A DNA stretch of 64,000 bases from Clostridiales bacterium. GTDB lineage: Bacteria; Bacillota; Clostridia; Christensenellales; Christensenellaceae. Each line of letters starts with the position of its first letter. Position 1 is the first letter of the stretch. Under the pieces are notes generated by a model. That model searched no databases and was not told the DNA's origin. It was given only the letters and a program-made list of their open reading frames with translations. Location: assembly GCA_015056045.1 (NCBI GenBank), contig SVGZ01000009.1, positions 1 to 64,000 on the forward strand. Reading direction: 5' to 3'. The translations under genes were made by a program, and so were the position numbers. This document shows positions 43,051 through 52,699 of this stretch, piece after piece.

Positions 43051-43062
43051 TCAAATCTCATA

Positions 43063-43854
43063 TTACATTTCCCATCCGACTTTTTCTTTTATTTCTGCAA
43101 GTTCGTATTGATAATTATAGAAATCCTCTGTTTCTATATAATCGATGAATTCAACTTCATTTTCAGAATTCTTTTGAAAAGTTACAATAAAAGATCTCAG
43201 TATTTCACTTTCGCTGGCATAATCGCTCTCATCGAACTTTCTATAAAATAAAAAATGGAATAAATACTTTCCGGTTTTATCCTGACCAAAGGACTTCCAG
43301 GATACTCTACAATCATCGTACACATTCAGATATTCTCTTAAAAGAGTTGTATGATGTTCTTCCCATTCGCGCTCTTCTTCTGGTAAATTCCAGTCAAAAG
43401 CTTCTATCTCAACCATTTTCTCTTCATTTAGCGGTTTGTTCCAATCGTTCCACACTTTCAATTGTTCAATCATGTCAGGAGATATATCTTCGCGCAAAGC
43501 AGCGCCAATATATGAAAAATTATCATAATAGCTCACATGTTTTTTTCCAAAGAGAAGATTTTCTTCATGCAAATCCTGACAAATACCATAAGCATATGCC
43601 ATTCCTCCATTATAATTAAAATACGGATTATATGACGCAGAAGCTTCGAAAGAAAACAGAATTCTTCCATAGTCATCTTTTTCAATAATATCAATACCTA
43701 CTTCATGACTAAAGGCACCATAACCTGCTGTAAAATGCTTCATTATGATCGTAGCTAAATTTGTTTGATAATTTTCACGTACAATCACGCAACTACTAAC
43801 TGCCATCAATAAAAAAATACAAATTATGAGTATGATAAAACTCTTTTTACGCAT
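43063..43854 (-). CDS. hypothetical AT-rich secreted/lipoprotein
   Basis: The 263-residue protein has an N-terminal signal with a lipobox-like end (IFLLMAVSSC, Cys22), so it is probably a lipoprotein. The rest is rich in Tyr, Phe, Asp and Glu with no recognised domain. Codon use is clearly more AT-rich than the flanking genes. It lies inside a 1.05-kb segment bounded by identical terminator repeats, which suggests acquisition as a cassette. Confidence 0.75.
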   Translation of the reverse strand: MRKKSFIILIICIFLLMAVSSCVIVRENYQTNLATIIMKHFTAGYGAFSHEVGIDIIEKDDYGRILFSFEASASYNPYFNYNGGMAYAYGICQDLHEENLLFGKKHVSYYDNFSYIGAALREDISPDMIEQLKVWNDWNKPLNEEKMVEIEAFDWNLPEEEREWEEHHTTLLREYLNVYDDCRVSWKSFGQDKTGKYLFHFLFYRKFDESDYASESEILRSFIVTFQKNSENEVEFIDYIETEDFYNYQYELAEIKEKVGWEM

Positions 43855-43868
43855 ATATGTTTCCTCTC

Positions 43869-44027
43869 TTATTTAACTAAAGAAACCAGCAAAAAAGTAT
43901 GCCCATGCTGTCGTGAATGCTTTCTATTTCCGACTGCTGCCATGATAATAATAAGGATAATAATATATAGCAGTATTCCCTTATCTAAAAAACCTCCTGT
44001 TATTCCATCATTTTTCTCCTGATACAA
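43869..44027 (-). CDS. possible small membrane protein
   Basis: A 52-codon frame reads ...GFLDKGILLYIIILIIIMAA... as one membrane helix, then a His/Arg-rich tail. The start is doubtful: TTG at 44027 has no good ribosome binding site, and the well-placed ATG at 44011 (AGGAG upstream) hits a stop after three codons in another frame. It could be a frameshifted remnant. Confidence 0.25.
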   Translation of the reverse strand: MYQEKNDGITGGFLDKGILLYIIILIIIMAAVGNRKHSRQHGHTFLLVSLVK

Positions 44028-44062
44028 TTTTATGATAAACTATTCATGTTTCCCTGTCAACA

Positions 44063-44096
44063 AAAAAAGAGTCAACGCCCACTTGAGCGTGACTCT
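44063..44096 (-). terminator. terminator, copy 2 of a 34-bp repeat
   Basis: Identical to 43017-43050. It terminates the VWA-protein gene ending at 44104. Confidence 0.8.
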
Positions 44097-44103
44097 ATTT
44101 TCT

Positions 44104-44745
44104 TTACCAATTCCTGCCGCGGATCCTGATATCCTCGTCGATGCTGTCTTTCCAGCTTTCATCGATGTCATTGCCCATGCGGACATTGCTGATCGTTTCA
44201 TTCAGCACGGTGTAATTGAGTGCAATGCCTTTGGCATCATTATTGAAATCGACCGCACGGCTTGGCGCAATGCCGAATCTGCCGGCTTCTTTTGCCGCAT
44301 CGATATTTGCCCCAAGGAAAAGGAATTCCCAACCGTATTTCGTCTGCTGGCGTCCGATGCGCTTTTTGACCATGTCGTAGTCATATTCGCAGCTTGCATT
44401 TTCCATGCCATCCGTTGTGATGATGAAGAGCGTCTTTTCGGGGACATCTTCCCTTCTTGCGTATTTGTGGATGATGCCGATATGGTGGATCGCTCTGCCG
44501 ACTGCATCGAGAAGCGCTGTCGAACCTCTTGCGTAATACTCTTTTTCGGTAAGCGGTTTTACCTGTTCGATCGGCACACGATCGTGGATGACTTCCATCC
44601 TGTCATCAAAAAGAACCGTGGAAACGAGCGCCTCGCCTGCTTCCTGTTTCTGCTTTTCGATCATGGCGTTGAAACCTCCGATCGTGTCCTTTTCTCTGCC
44701 GCTCATCGAGCCGCTTCTGTCTAAGATAAATACCAATTCTGTCAT
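44104..44745 (-). CDS. VWA domain protein (TerY-like)
   Basis: The 213-residue protein is a single von Willebrand A domain. The metal-ion-dependent adhesion site is complete: DRSGSMSG near the N-terminus (about 8-15), a Thr in ARGSTALLDA (about 72-81) and TTDGMENAS (about 110-118). Similar stand-alone VWA proteins are cytoplasmic and linked to tellurite-resistance-type or chaperone modules; the macro-domain gene is next to it on the same strand. Function unknown. Confidence 0.88.
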   Translation of the reverse strand: MTELVFILDRSGSMSGREKDTIGGFNAMIEKQKQEAGEALVSTVLFDDRMEVIHDRVPIEQVKPLTEKEYYARGSTALLDAVGRAIHHIGIIHKYARREDVPEKTLFIITTDGMENASCEYDYDMVKKRIGRQQTKYGWEFLFLGANIDAAKEAGRFGIAPSRAVDFNNDAKGIALNYTVLNETISNVRMGNDIDESWKDSIDEDIRIRGRNW

Positions 44746-44823
44746 GTTTTTTGCTCCTTTGCTTTGTTATGGCTTTATTATAGCCGGCAAAAGATATGGC
44801 AAGGTCGCATGACAGGCGACATT

Positions 44824-45846
44824 TTAAGAAGCGCCTAAAAGTGTCTGGTCAAAGGCAAAAAGTGTTTCGTTTATTTCATAGATATTATAATTCTCGTTCT
44901 TGATGAAAAATTCGACGATCAGATCGCGTTTGCTGCTGCGTGATAAGGCAAAACCGGCTTTTTCAAGGAGTGCTTTCGTTCCCTCGAGGTCAAGTTCAAG
45001 CGCAACGGCAAAAGCCAGAACCGTCGATTTGGAAGGTCTGTAATCGGGGTTATTGCGGATCTTGGAAAAGTGCTTGCGGTCTATATTGGCTTTGTTATAG
45101 ATGACGGAATCTTTTTCGCCCGTCAGATCGATCAGTTTCAGAAGATATTCGGAAAAGCCGATATCCTGTTCCAAGAGCCAATCTTCAATGTCAACCGATA
45201 CGGATTCATAAAAGAAATCTGCAGATGCATCACATTGCATATCATCGGAAAAAGGCATATTGTTTCGCATCGGCATCGGTGCAGAAACGAAAAATTCCCT
45301 TAATTCAGGCTCTTTTTCCGCAATATAGGCATCATCGATATAGTGCCTGACATCGCTGAAAAGCTTTTCGGAGATGAAGAGGCTTTCCTTTTCATAGACG
45401 ACGAGATAGATCTGCATCTCATTTTCCATAAGGAAACAGCTGATCTCTTCCGTCGCGATGCGCATGGCTAATTTTTTCGGGAAAGCGTTATTGCCTGCGC
45501 CCAAAAAAGGAAAAGCGATCGAGGACATGAAGTTTTCTTTGGCAAGAGCGAGAACATTTCTGTACGTTTTACGGAGAAGGTCTTCTTCGCCGAAAAGACC
45601 GCCCTTCCATCGCGGGCAGACCGCATGGATGACAAAACTCGCCTGCAGATCAAAACCTGCCGTCAAAACTGTGGAGGAAACTGAAAGCTCACCGATCGCT
45701 TTTCTTGCTTCAAAAAGCTTCGGACCTGCCTTTTTATTGACAGCAAGGTCAACGCCTGTGCCGACAACGGCTTTTCTGCTTGCCGGGTTGACGATAGCAT
45801 CGACATCCATATTGGTAATATCGTTTCTGACGATCTCAAAAGGCAT
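44824..45846 (-). CDS. macro domain protein with C-terminal helical domain
   Basis: The ATG at 45846 has AGGAGG upstream and gives 340 residues. Residues 1-155 are a macro domain (VDAIVNPAS, GTGVDLAVN, GLFGEEDLLRKTY, PFLGAGNNAFP), which binds and may hydrolyse ADP-ribose derivatives. After a variable linker, residues 220-340 form a helical domain with IYNKANIDRKHFSKIRNN, resembling a HTH of the lambda-repressor type. This fusion recurs in Firmicutes. The longer open frame upstream reads through tRNA genes and is rejected. A link between ADP-ribose signalling and DNA or protein binding is inferred. Confidence 0.88.
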   Translation of the reverse strand: MPFEIVRNDITNMDVDAIVNPASRKAVVGTGVDLAVNKKAGPKLFEARKAIGELSVSSTVLTAGFDLQASFVIHAVCPRWKGGLFGEEDLLRKTYRNVLALAKENFMSSIAFPFLGAGNNAFPKKLAMRIATEEISCFLMENEMQIYLVVYEKESLFISEKLFSDVRHYIDDAYIAEKEPELREFFVSAPMPMRNNMPFSDDMQCDASADFFYESVSVDIEDWLLEQDIGFSEYLLKLIDLTGEKDSVIYNKANIDRKHFSKIRNNPDYRPSKSTVLAFAVALELDLEGTKALLEKAGFALSRSSKRDLIVEFFIKNENYNIYEINETLFAFDQTLLGAS

Positions 45847-45882
45847 GGTAAATTCCTCCTGTAATTTTTTATAATAAAACAA

Positions 45883-45908
45883 ATCGCTCACCATTTCTGA
45901 TGAGCGAT
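45883..45908 (-). terminator. terminator of the tRNA cluster
   Basis: 8-bp stem ATCGCTCA / TGAGCGAT with a 10-nt loop, followed on the minus strand by TTGTTTTATT. Confidence 0.75.
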
Positions 45909-45911
45909 CTT

Positions 45912-45987
45912 TGGTACACCCTCGGGGGCTCGAACCCCGGACACCCTGATTAAGAGTCAGGTGCTCTACCGACTGAGCTAAGGATGC
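45912..45987 (-). tRNA. tRNA-Lys (anticodon CTT)
   Basis: Cloverleaf with encoded CCA; the anticodon loop CTCTTAA gives CTT, reading AAG. First pair of the acceptor stem is G-T. Confidence 0.95.
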
Positions 45988-45995
45988 ATACCCTC

Positions 45996-46069
<74 letters not shown>

Positions 46070-46070
46070 A

Positions 46071-46145
46071 TGGAGCGGAAGACGAGATTCGAACTCGCGA
46101 CATTTGCCTTGGCAAGGCAACGCTCTACCACTGAGCCACTCCCGC
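46071..46145 (-). tRNA. tRNA-Gly (anticodon GCC)
   Basis: Acceptor GCGGGAG with a 3' CTTCCGC arm (G-T pair), anticodon loop TTGCCAA, encoded CCA; 1 bp from the preceding tRNA gene. Confidence 0.96.
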
Positions 46146-46150
46146 ATAAT

Positions 46151-46235
<85 letters not shown>

Positions 46236-46276
46236 GAATCATTGATTTCGCCGATCTGCGTTCCGGCAACAGTGAT

Positions 46277-46305
46277 ATAATACTAAATCGCGCTCTCTTT
46301 GTCAA
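46277..46305 (-). promoter_or_regulatory. promoter of the four-tRNA operon
   Basis: Minus-strand -35 TTGACA (46300-46305) and -10 TATTAT (46277-46282) with a 17-bp spacer. Confidence 0.85.
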
Positions 46306-46334
46306 GCTTTTTTTCATATTTTTTTAGCATCAAA

Positions 46335-46357
46335 AAAAGCCCGAAGGACCGGACTTT
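46335..46357 (-). terminator. terminator after ribF
   Basis: AAGTCCG / CGGGCTT stem (one U-G pair) followed on the minus strand by T7. It ends the rimP-to-ribF operon. Confidence 0.8.
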
Positions 46358-46369
46358 TCTTTGATTCTG

Positions 46370-47251
46370 TTATTTTAAGATCTCACGAACGGATAAAAGA
46401 TCTTGCTCAAGCTGCGCTTTTAAGGCCTCCGCACCGTTCATTCTGACCTCGGGACGAATGAATTTTACGAAATCGAGCTTCAGCTTTTTGCCGTAAATAT
46501 CTTCGTCAAAATCGTCGATATAGGTCTCGACGCTGACTCTTCCGCTTGAATCGACCGTAGGTCTTACGCCGATATTGCACATTCCGCGGTATCTTTTCCC
46601 GTCAACATTTGCCCAGACGGCATACACACCGTTTTTCGGCAGGCATTTATTTTCGGGAACGGAAATATTTGCCGTCGGGAAACCGATCGTTCTGCCAAAA
46701 CGTGCACCGCCTTCTACTCTGCCCTGTACGCTGTAGAGATGGCCGAGGAGCTTATTTGCAGCTTCGATCTCGCCTTGCATGATATATTCACGGATCTTTG
46801 TCGAGCTGACAGCTTCGCCATCAACCGTGACCTGCGGAACGATGATAACACGCACACCGGCTTTTGCCGCTTCTTCGGAAAGGTATTCCGCTGTGCCTTC
46901 GCCGCCTCTGCCAAAGCGGTAATTATAACCGACAACGATGACACGGCAGCCAAGCTCATGCAGAAGCTCTTTTATAAAAGCATCTTTTGGCGTAACGGAA
47001 AAATCCTTATCGAATTTCCGCATGAAAAGGACATCGATCCCTTCTGCGGAGATATAGTCTCCCTTTTCTTCGGGAGTGAAAAGCTGCTTGACATCTGCAC
47101 CGAAAAAAGATGCCGGAATATTGGAAAACGTGCAGACCATACTGAGCCTGCCGCCGGCATTTTCCTTTAAAGTATCAAGAAGCGCTTTATGGCCGATATG
47201 CAGACCGTCAAAGGTTCCCAATGCCGCTGCACATCCGTCTTTATTTTTCAT
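46370..47251 (-). CDS. ribF: bifunctional riboflavin kinase / FAD synthetase
   Basis: A 293-residue RibF. The N-terminal nucleotidyltransferase has GTFDGLHIGHKALL (12-25) and the VVGYNYRFGRGGEGT segment; the C-terminal flavokinase has GRTIGFPTANI (about 185-195) and VETYIDDFDEDIYG. It makes FMN and FAD. It ends the translation operon, 15 bp after truB, the usual arrangement. Confidence 0.96.
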   Translation of the reverse strand: MKNKDGCAAALGTFDGLHIGHKALLDTLKENAGGRLSMVCTFSNIPASFFGADVKQLFTPEEKGDYISAEGIDVLFMRKFDKDFSVTPKDAFIKELLHELGCRVIVVGYNYRFGRGGEGTAEYLSEEAAKAGVRVIIVPQVTVDGEAVSSTKIREYIMQGEIEAANKLLGHLYSVQGRVEGGARFGRTIGFPTANISVPENKCLPKNGVYAVWANVDGKRYRGMCNIGVRPTVDSSGRVSVETYIDDFDEDIYGKKLKLDFVKFIRPEVRMNGAEALKAQLEQDLLSVREILK

Positions 47252-47266
47252 GATTTTTTCTCCAGA

Positions 47267-48133
47267 TCATTCGTATAAGGGAATGCTTAGGCGCATTTCC
47301 CCATCTTTTTGCAGGCCTACACCGCAAAATTCATTGCCGCAATAGAGCCTGTACATGCCGTTTTTAAGAGATACCGTCGAAGGAAGCCCATTGATGATAG
47401 CTTTTTTTCTGTCTGCACGAAGGCGTGCTTCGGGTAAATCCATGAGGACAGTTTCGCTGCTCTTCAAAAACTGCATATCGCCTGCCTGCATCATTTCCTC
47501 GATCTCTTCGATGCTGTACGCTTCGGAGATCGGTGTGCCTCCGCAGTTACTGCGGATAAGTACGGATGTATGCGCCGGGTAACCCAGTTTTTCCGCAATA
47601 TCAAATAAAAGTGTGCGGATATAGGTTCCCTTGGAGCAGGCTATTTTTAACAGAAAATGGTTTTTCTCTGTTATTCCGAGGTATTCAATGGAAAGGATAT
47701 TGACGATGCGGGGCTTCATCTCCACTTCGATGCCTTTTCTCGCCAGGTCATAAGCTTTTCTGCCGTTGATCTTGATGGCGGAATACATTGGCGGATACTG
47801 TTCGATTTCGCCCGTAAAACCGGGCAAAACAGAAAGAAGCTCTTCTTCGGTCACGTCACATTCCATTTTTTCGGTCACTTTTCCTTCGGCATCGAGCGTA
47901 TCCGTCGAGCAGCCAAAAGCAATTTCTGCGATATATTCTTTATCGTGGTCCATGACATACTGCGAAAGCCTTGTAGCCCTTCCCACGCAGACCGCAAGAA
48001 CACCTGCCGCTGCAGGATCCAATGTACCGGCATGACCGACTTTTTTTGTTCCCAGAATAAACTTGATCCTTCCAAGAACACCACCCGAAGACATTCCCGG
48101 TGGTTTTAATACGCTGATAACGCCCGAATTCAA
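47267..48133 (-). CDS. truB: tRNA pseudouridine-55 synthase
   Basis: The 288-residue TruB has KPPGMSS (9-16 region), the catalytic Asp in GHAGTLDPAAAGVL (about 35-48), and the C-terminal CSKGTYIRTL motif. It makes pseudouridine 55 in the tRNA T-arm. It overlaps nrnA by 4 bp. Confidence 0.97.
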   Translation of the reverse strand: MNSGVISVLKPPGMSSGGVLGRIKFILGTKKVGHAGTLDPAAAGVLAVCVGRATRLSQYVMDHDKEYIAEIAFGCSTDTLDAEGKVTEKMECDVTEEELLSVLPGFTGEIEQYPPMYSAIKINGRKAYDLARKGIEVEMKPRIVNILSIEYLGITEKNHFLLKIACSKGTYIRTLLFDIAEKLGYPAHTSVLIRSNCGGTPISEAYSIEEIEEMMQAGDMQFLKSSETVLMDLPEARLRADRKKAIINGLPSTVSLKNGMYRLYCGNEFCGVGLQKDGEMRLSIPLYE

Positions 48134-49095
48134 ATGAGTTCCTCTGCTTTCATGAGCATTTTTTCCATGACTTCTTCCATTGTTCCGTCAAGCGTGCAGC
48201 CGGCTGCAAAATGATGACCTCCGCCGCCAAAGAAACCTGCCAGCTGAGCGACATCCGCATACTTTTTGCTGCGGAGGCTGACTTTATAACGGGTCTTGTT
48301 GATCTCACGGACAAGCATGGCGATCTCTACGGTATCGATCTCTCTTGCGAAATTGATCAGGCTTTCGCAATCTGCAGGAACAGCACCGCATCCTTCGATC
48401 ATGGCGTAATCTGCATACATGATGGCAATTTTTTCATCGTGATACAGTTTGATCGTATCGATCGCAGCGCCCATGAGCTTTGTTGCGCCAAGACTTCTTT
48501 TATTATAGATCTCTTCGGCGAGCATCTGCACTTCCGCACCGATCGAAACAAGCTCTGCAGCAAGGCGAAGCGTTTCCGGCGTGGTGTTGCTGTAAATAAA
48601 GTTGCCTGTATCGGTCATGATCGCGGCATAAAGCGCGTTGGCTGTTCTGACAGTGATCGGCGCATCCATTTCTTTTAACAGTTCATAGATGAGCTCGCCC
48701 GTTGCGCTTCTTTCCTCTACCCAGTTGATATCGGAAAAACCGGGATTTGTCATATGATGATCGATCGAAATCTTGAGTGGCTGTTTTTTGAAAATGGGCT
48801 CCAAAATCGAACCGACACGGTAATCATCCGCCGTATCGACAGCGATGACGAGGTCAAATTCTTCTTCATCGAGATCTTTTGCTGCGCAGCAGTTCAGGTA
48901 ATCGCGCATGAAGTTATATTTATCCGTAAGGCCTTCGCCTGCACTTGTGCGGACATATTTTCCCTGTCTTTCGAGCTCCATGCCCAAGGCAAACATTGAG
49001 CCAAAGCAGTCCCCATCGGGGCTGACATGCCCGACGATAAGGATTCTCTGGCTCTCTTTTACCGCATCAATAATCTGCTGTATCTGTTTCTTCAT
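48130..49095 (-). CDS. nrnA: DHH-family nanoRNase/pAp phosphatase NrnA
   Basis: From the ATG at 49095 (GAGGAG upstream) 321 residues. DHH motifs: GHVSPDGDCFGS, VDTADDYRVG, the DHH triplet in SIDHHMTN, and DTGNFIYSNT; the DHHA1 C-terminus has GGGGHHFAAG. It degrades short oligoribonucleotides and pAp. It overlaps rbfA by 29 bp. Confidence 0.94.
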   Translation of the reverse strand: MKKQIQQIIDAVKESQRILIVGHVSPDGDCFGSMFALGMELERQGKYVRTSAGEGLTDKYNFMRDYLNCCAAKDLDEEEFDLVIAVDTADDYRVGSILEPIFKKQPLKISIDHHMTNPGFSDINWVEERSATGELIYELLKEMDAPITVRTANALYAAIMTDTGNFIYSNTTPETLRLAAELVSIGAEVQMLAEEIYNKRSLGATKLMGAAIDTIKLYHDEKIAIMYADYAMIEGCGAVPADCESLINFAREIDTVEIAMLVREINKTRYKVSLRSKKYADVAQLAGFFGGGGHHFAAGCTLDGTMEEVMEKMLMKAEELI

Positions 49096-49465
49096 TTGTC
49101 TCCTCGGGATATTCCGGAATATCCTTGACGGCTTCATCAATCAGCTTCGACATATGGATGCTGTATTCGATAGAATTATCCAGAATAAACTTAAGTTCGG
49201 GGATCCTGCGGATGCGGATCATTTTGTTTAATTTACTGCGGAGGAAGCCACCGGCGGAGTTCAGACCTTCGATGGTGCTTAACCGCTTTTCTTCTTCGTC
49301 GTAAACGCTGACATAGACCTTTGCATAGTAAAGGTCCTGCGTGACATCGACCCTTGTGATCCCGAGCATCGGGGATACTCTGGGATCACGGATCTCTTTC
49401 TGAATAATTTCGGAAAGTGCGCGTCTGAACTCTTCATCCAGGCGCTGCGTTCTTCTTTTCGGCAT
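49067..49465 (-). CDS. rbfA: 30S ribosome-binding factor A
   Basis: The 132-residue KH-fold RbfA has the family segments EIIQKEIRDPRV (19-30) and LYYAKVYVSVYD. It assists 16S rRNA 5'-end maturation. It lies 1 bp after infB and overlaps nrnA. Confidence 0.95.
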   Translation of the reverse strand: MPKRRTQRLDEEFRRALSEIIQKEIRDPRVSPMLGITRVDVTQDLYYAKVYVSVYDEEEKRLSTIEGLNSAGGFLRSKLNKMIRIRRIPELKFILDNSIEYSIHMSKLIDEAVKDIPEYPEETNEETDTADY

Positions 49466-49466
49466 A

Positions 49467-52112
49467 TTATAATTCCTTTTCGATCTTTACAACGGCAAAG
49501 GCTTCAAGGATATCGCCTTCTTTGATGTCGTTGTAGTTCTGGAGAGATGCACCGAATTCATAGCCGTTGGCAACTTCACGGACGTCATCTTTGAATCTGC
49601 GCAGAGAATTGAGCTTGCCTTCATAGACAACGACACCATCACGGACAAGTCTGATCTCGGAATTTCTTGTCATCTTACCATCGAGCATATAACCGCCGAT
49701 GATCGTACCAACACCGGAAACCCTGAATGTCTGGCGGACTTCTGCATGGCCCTGAATTTCTTCTTTGAATTCGGGTTCGAGCATACCGGCCATAGCCTTT
49801 GTAACGTCATCGATCGCGTTATAAATGATTCTGTATGTACGGACGTCAACCTTTTCGCGTTCGGCAACAGCCATAACGGATGCTTCGGGGCGTACATTGA
49901 AGCCGATGATGATCGCGTTTGCAGCGGATGCAAGCATGATATCGTTTTCGCTGATCGCACCGACAGCACCGTGGATGACGCGGACGCGTACTTCATCGTT
50001 GCTGATCTTTTCGAGCGACTGACGGACTGCTTCAACAGAACCCTGAACGTCTGCCTTGACGACGATGTTGAGTTCTTTGATATTGCCTTTTTCGATCTGA
50101 GAGAAGAGATCATCGAGCGTGACTTTGCTCATGGATTTCATTCTTTCAGCTTTCTGTCTGTCGATACGTTCCTGAACGACCTGTCTGGAAAGTTTTTCAT
50201 CGACAACATAGAGGGTATCGCCTGCGGAAGGTACTTCGGAGAAACCGATGACCTCTACCGGCTGCGAAGGACCTGCCTTCTTGACGGTTCTGCCCTTATC
50301 ATCGACCATGGCACGGATACGGCCGTAAGCAGTACCGGCAACAACGGTATCGGAAACTTTAAGCGTACCGTTCTGTACGAGGACTGTCGCAACGGGACCT
50401 CTGCCTCTGTCGAGTCTTGCTTCGACGATAGCGCCTTTTGCAAGTCTGTTCGGGTTTGCCTTGAATTCGTTGACGTCTGCAACGAGGAGGATCATTTCGA
50501 GAAGATCCGGAAGACCTTCTTTTGTCTTTGCGGAAAGCGGAACCATAATGGTTTCACCGCCCCATTCTTCGGCAATAAGACCGTATTCGGTGAGTTCCTG
50601 CTTGACCATATCTGCGCTCGAACCGGGGATATCGATCTTGTTGATCGCAACGATGATCGGAACGCCTGCAGCCTTTGCGTGGTTGATGGCTTCGACCGTC
50701 TGCGGCATAACGCCGTCATTGGCAGCAACAACGAGGACTGCAATATCCGTAACGTTTGCACCTCTTGCACGCATGGATGTGAACGCTTCATGTCCGGGCG
50801 TATCGAGGAATGTAATGGAACGGTTGCCGACGTTTACGGTATAAGCACCGATGTGCTGTGTAATACCGCCGGCTTCGCTGGACTGTACGCTTGTCTTTCT
50901 GATCGCGTCAAGAATGGATGTCTTACCATGGTCAACGTGACCCATGATGGTAACGACCGGAGGACGAATAACGAGATCTTCTTCGTTATCTTCTTTATCT
51001 TCGGCGATCATCGCATCTTCTGCGGTCTGTTCGATCTTCTGTTCAAGCTCGATATCGAAATCGGATGCAACAAGGTTTGCTGTATCGAAATCGATCTCGG
51101 AGTTGATATTTGTATTCATCATGCCGAGCATGACGAGCTTTTTGATGATCTGGGCAACGGGCTTGCCGATTTTTTCCGCGAATACCTTGATAGAAACGCT
51201 TTCGCCGTAAATAACGGCTTTTTCGATAACGATCGGTTCAGGCGCTGCAGAATGTGTTTTCTGCTTCTTATCGCCTTTTCTGATCTTTCTGGAACCTGCT
51301 GCAAATTCGTCATCATCAAAGACGCCTCTTTCTTTTAAAGCACCCTTTTTCTGACGTTTTTCTTCGACCTGACGGTCTTTCTGTTTATCGTGCGGGTTTC
51401 TCTGCTGCGGAATAACGGGCATCATACCGCCGCCGGAGTTCTGTCTCGGGCGATCGTTTCTGCGCTGAGGCTGCTGCGGTCTTTCATCGGCATCCTTATC
51501 CTTCATGGGGTTAAAGCCGCCGCGTGCTGCCTGGTTTCTGTTATCCTTACCGGGTCTGCTGTCACGGCTGTCTCTGCCTTCTCTTCCCTGGAAGCCGCCC
51601 TGTTTGTTATCGCGGAAGTTATTCTTGCCCTGCTGCTGACCCTGCTGTTTATTAAAAGGTTTCTGATCACGCTGTTCGCGGAAATCTCTTGCTTCGCGGG
51701 GCTGTCTTGCCGGTCTTTCCTCTGTTTTTTCAGCTTCGGGAGCAGGCTCTGCATGCGCTTTTGCACGGCGTTCTTCGATGCGCTGCTGCTGTTTTTCGTC
51801 GAGGATCTTTGCCTTTTTTACTTCTTCTGCAGCTTTTCTTTCCTGTTCGGCTTTCTTTGCAGCTTCTGCGGCTTCTGCAGCTGCGATCTTTGCATTTTCG
51901 ATCGCCTGCTGTTCGGCTGCTTTTGCTTCTTCTGCCTGTTTTGCCTTCAGTTCGTCACGGGTCTTGATGCGCTCCAAAAGGACGCTCTGCAGCGCCTTGG
52001 CATCGGTGATCTGTTTTCTCGAGGCTTTCTGTGTATTGCCGACTTTCTTATCGACATCTGTCAGATATGCCATGAGATTTTTATTGATATTTAAAATTCT
52101 AAGCTTGCTCAA
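49467..52112 (-). CDS. infB: translation initiation factor IF-2
   Basis: The 881-residue IF-2 has an N-terminal IF2_N helix, a long charged, Gln/Arg/Gly-rich linker (about 60-290), a second IF2_N-like domain ([20 protein letters not shown]), and the G domain with [20 protein letters not shown] and NKID, then the beta-barrel and C2 domain that binds fMet-tRNA. It sits 16 bp after ylxQ. Confidence 0.97.
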   Translation of the reverse strand: MSKLRILNINKNLMAYLTDVDKKVGNTQKASRKQITDAKALQSVLLERIKTRDELKAKQAEEAKAAEQQAIENAKIAAAEAAEAAKKAEQERKAAEEVKKAKILDEKQQQRIEERRAKAHAEPAPEAEKTEERPARQPREARDFREQRDQKPFNKQQGQQQGKNNFRDNKQGGFQGREGRDSRDSRPGKDNRNQAARGGFNPMKDKDADERPQQPQRRNDRPRQNSGGGMMPVIPQQRNPHDKQKDRQVEEKRQKKGALKERGVFDDDEFAAGSRKIRKGDKKQKTHSAAPEPIVIEKAVIYGESVSIKVFAEKIGKPVAQIIKKLVMLGMMNTNINSEIDFDTANLVASDFDIELEQKIEQTAEDAMIAEDKEDNEEDLVIRPPVVTIMGHVDHGKTSILDAIRKTSVQSSEAGGITQHIGAYTVNVGNRSITFLDTPGHEAFTSMRARGANVTDIAVLVVAANDGVMPQTVEAINHAKAAGVPIIVAINKIDIPGSSADMVKQELTEYGLIAEEWGGETIMVPLSAKTKEGLPDLLEMILLVADVNEFKANPNRLAKGAIVEARLDRGRGPVATVLVQNGTLKVSDTVVAGTAYGRIRAMVDDKGRTVKKAGPSQPVEVIGFSEVPSAGDTLYVVDEKLSRQVVQERIDRQKAERMKSMSKVTLDDLFSQIEKGNIKELNIVVKADVQGSVEAVRQSLEKISNDEVRVRVIHGAVGAISENDIMLASAANAIIIGFNVRPEASVMAVAEREKVDVRTYRIIYNAIDDVTKAMAGMLEPEFKEEIQGHAEVRQTFRVSGVGTIIGGYMLDGKMTRNSEIRLVRDGVVVYEGKLNSLRRFKDDVREVANGYEFGASLQNYNDIKEGDILEAFAVVKIEKEL

Positions 52113-52128
52113 TATTTTACCTCCGAGA

Positions 52129-52431
52129 CTACGCTGTAATGATCTTTTTTAATTGCTTTGCCATGTTCGGGTCTGTAATACCCACGACATAGACTTCTTT
52201 TTTACCGCTGATGTTTTCGATCAGACCGGGGATATCCGGCTCGATATAGTCTGTCTTATAATACTCGCACATATTCACGGCATCTTTTCTCGATCTTTCG
52301 GAAATTCCGCTGCCGATCACGACAAGGCTCAGACGCCCTTTCATAAGGGCAGCCTTTACGGAATAATTCCCATAGATGACTTTGCCTGCGCGGACAGCCA
52401 TACCGAACATTCCGCTGAATTTAGACTCCAA
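52129..52431 (-). CDS. ylxQ: L7Ae/YlxQ-family RNA-binding protein
   Basis: A 100-residue L7Ae fold protein ([28 protein letters not shown]). Homologues bind kink-turn RNA. It overlaps ylxR by 11 bp and precedes infB, the standard order. Confidence 0.9.
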   Translation of the reverse strand: MESKFSGMFGMAVRAGKVIYGNYSVKAALMKGRLSLVVIGSGISERSRKDAVNMCEYYKTDYIEPDIPGLIENISGKKEVYVVGITDPNMAKQLKKIITA

Positions 52432-52699
52432 GTTCTCTCCTTAAAATGATACGCTTGATTTCGGAAAGCATCTCTTCTGTCATATTGACCTCGAGCGCAC
52501 GCTGCAGAGCCTTTGTTTTGAAAGCTCTCTCAAGGCACTCAACGCTCGGGCAAAGGTATGCGCCTCTTCCCGGCATTTTCCCGGTCGTATCGACATTCAG
52601 TTCGCCTTCTTTGTTCTTTACGATACGGATGAGCTCTTTTTTGGGTTTGCTTTCCCTGCAGGCAATGCACATCCGCATCGGGATCTTCTTTTGTTTCAA
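52421..52699 (-). CDS. ylxR: YlxR (RNase P modulator) family protein
   Basis: A 92-residue DUF448 protein with MRMCIACRESKPKKELIRIV and the GRGAYLCP motif. It overlaps nusA by 4 bp. Confidence 0.92.
   Translation of the reverse strand: MKQKKIPMRMCIACRESKPKKELIRIVKNKEGELNVDTTGKMPGRGAYLCPSVECLERAFKTKALQRALEVNMTEEMLSEIKRIILRRELGV

Noticed and set aside
49746-51338. 530-codon open frame on the plus strand
   Set aside because: It is an antisense shadow of infB caused by its codon bias; no ribosome binding site or domain.
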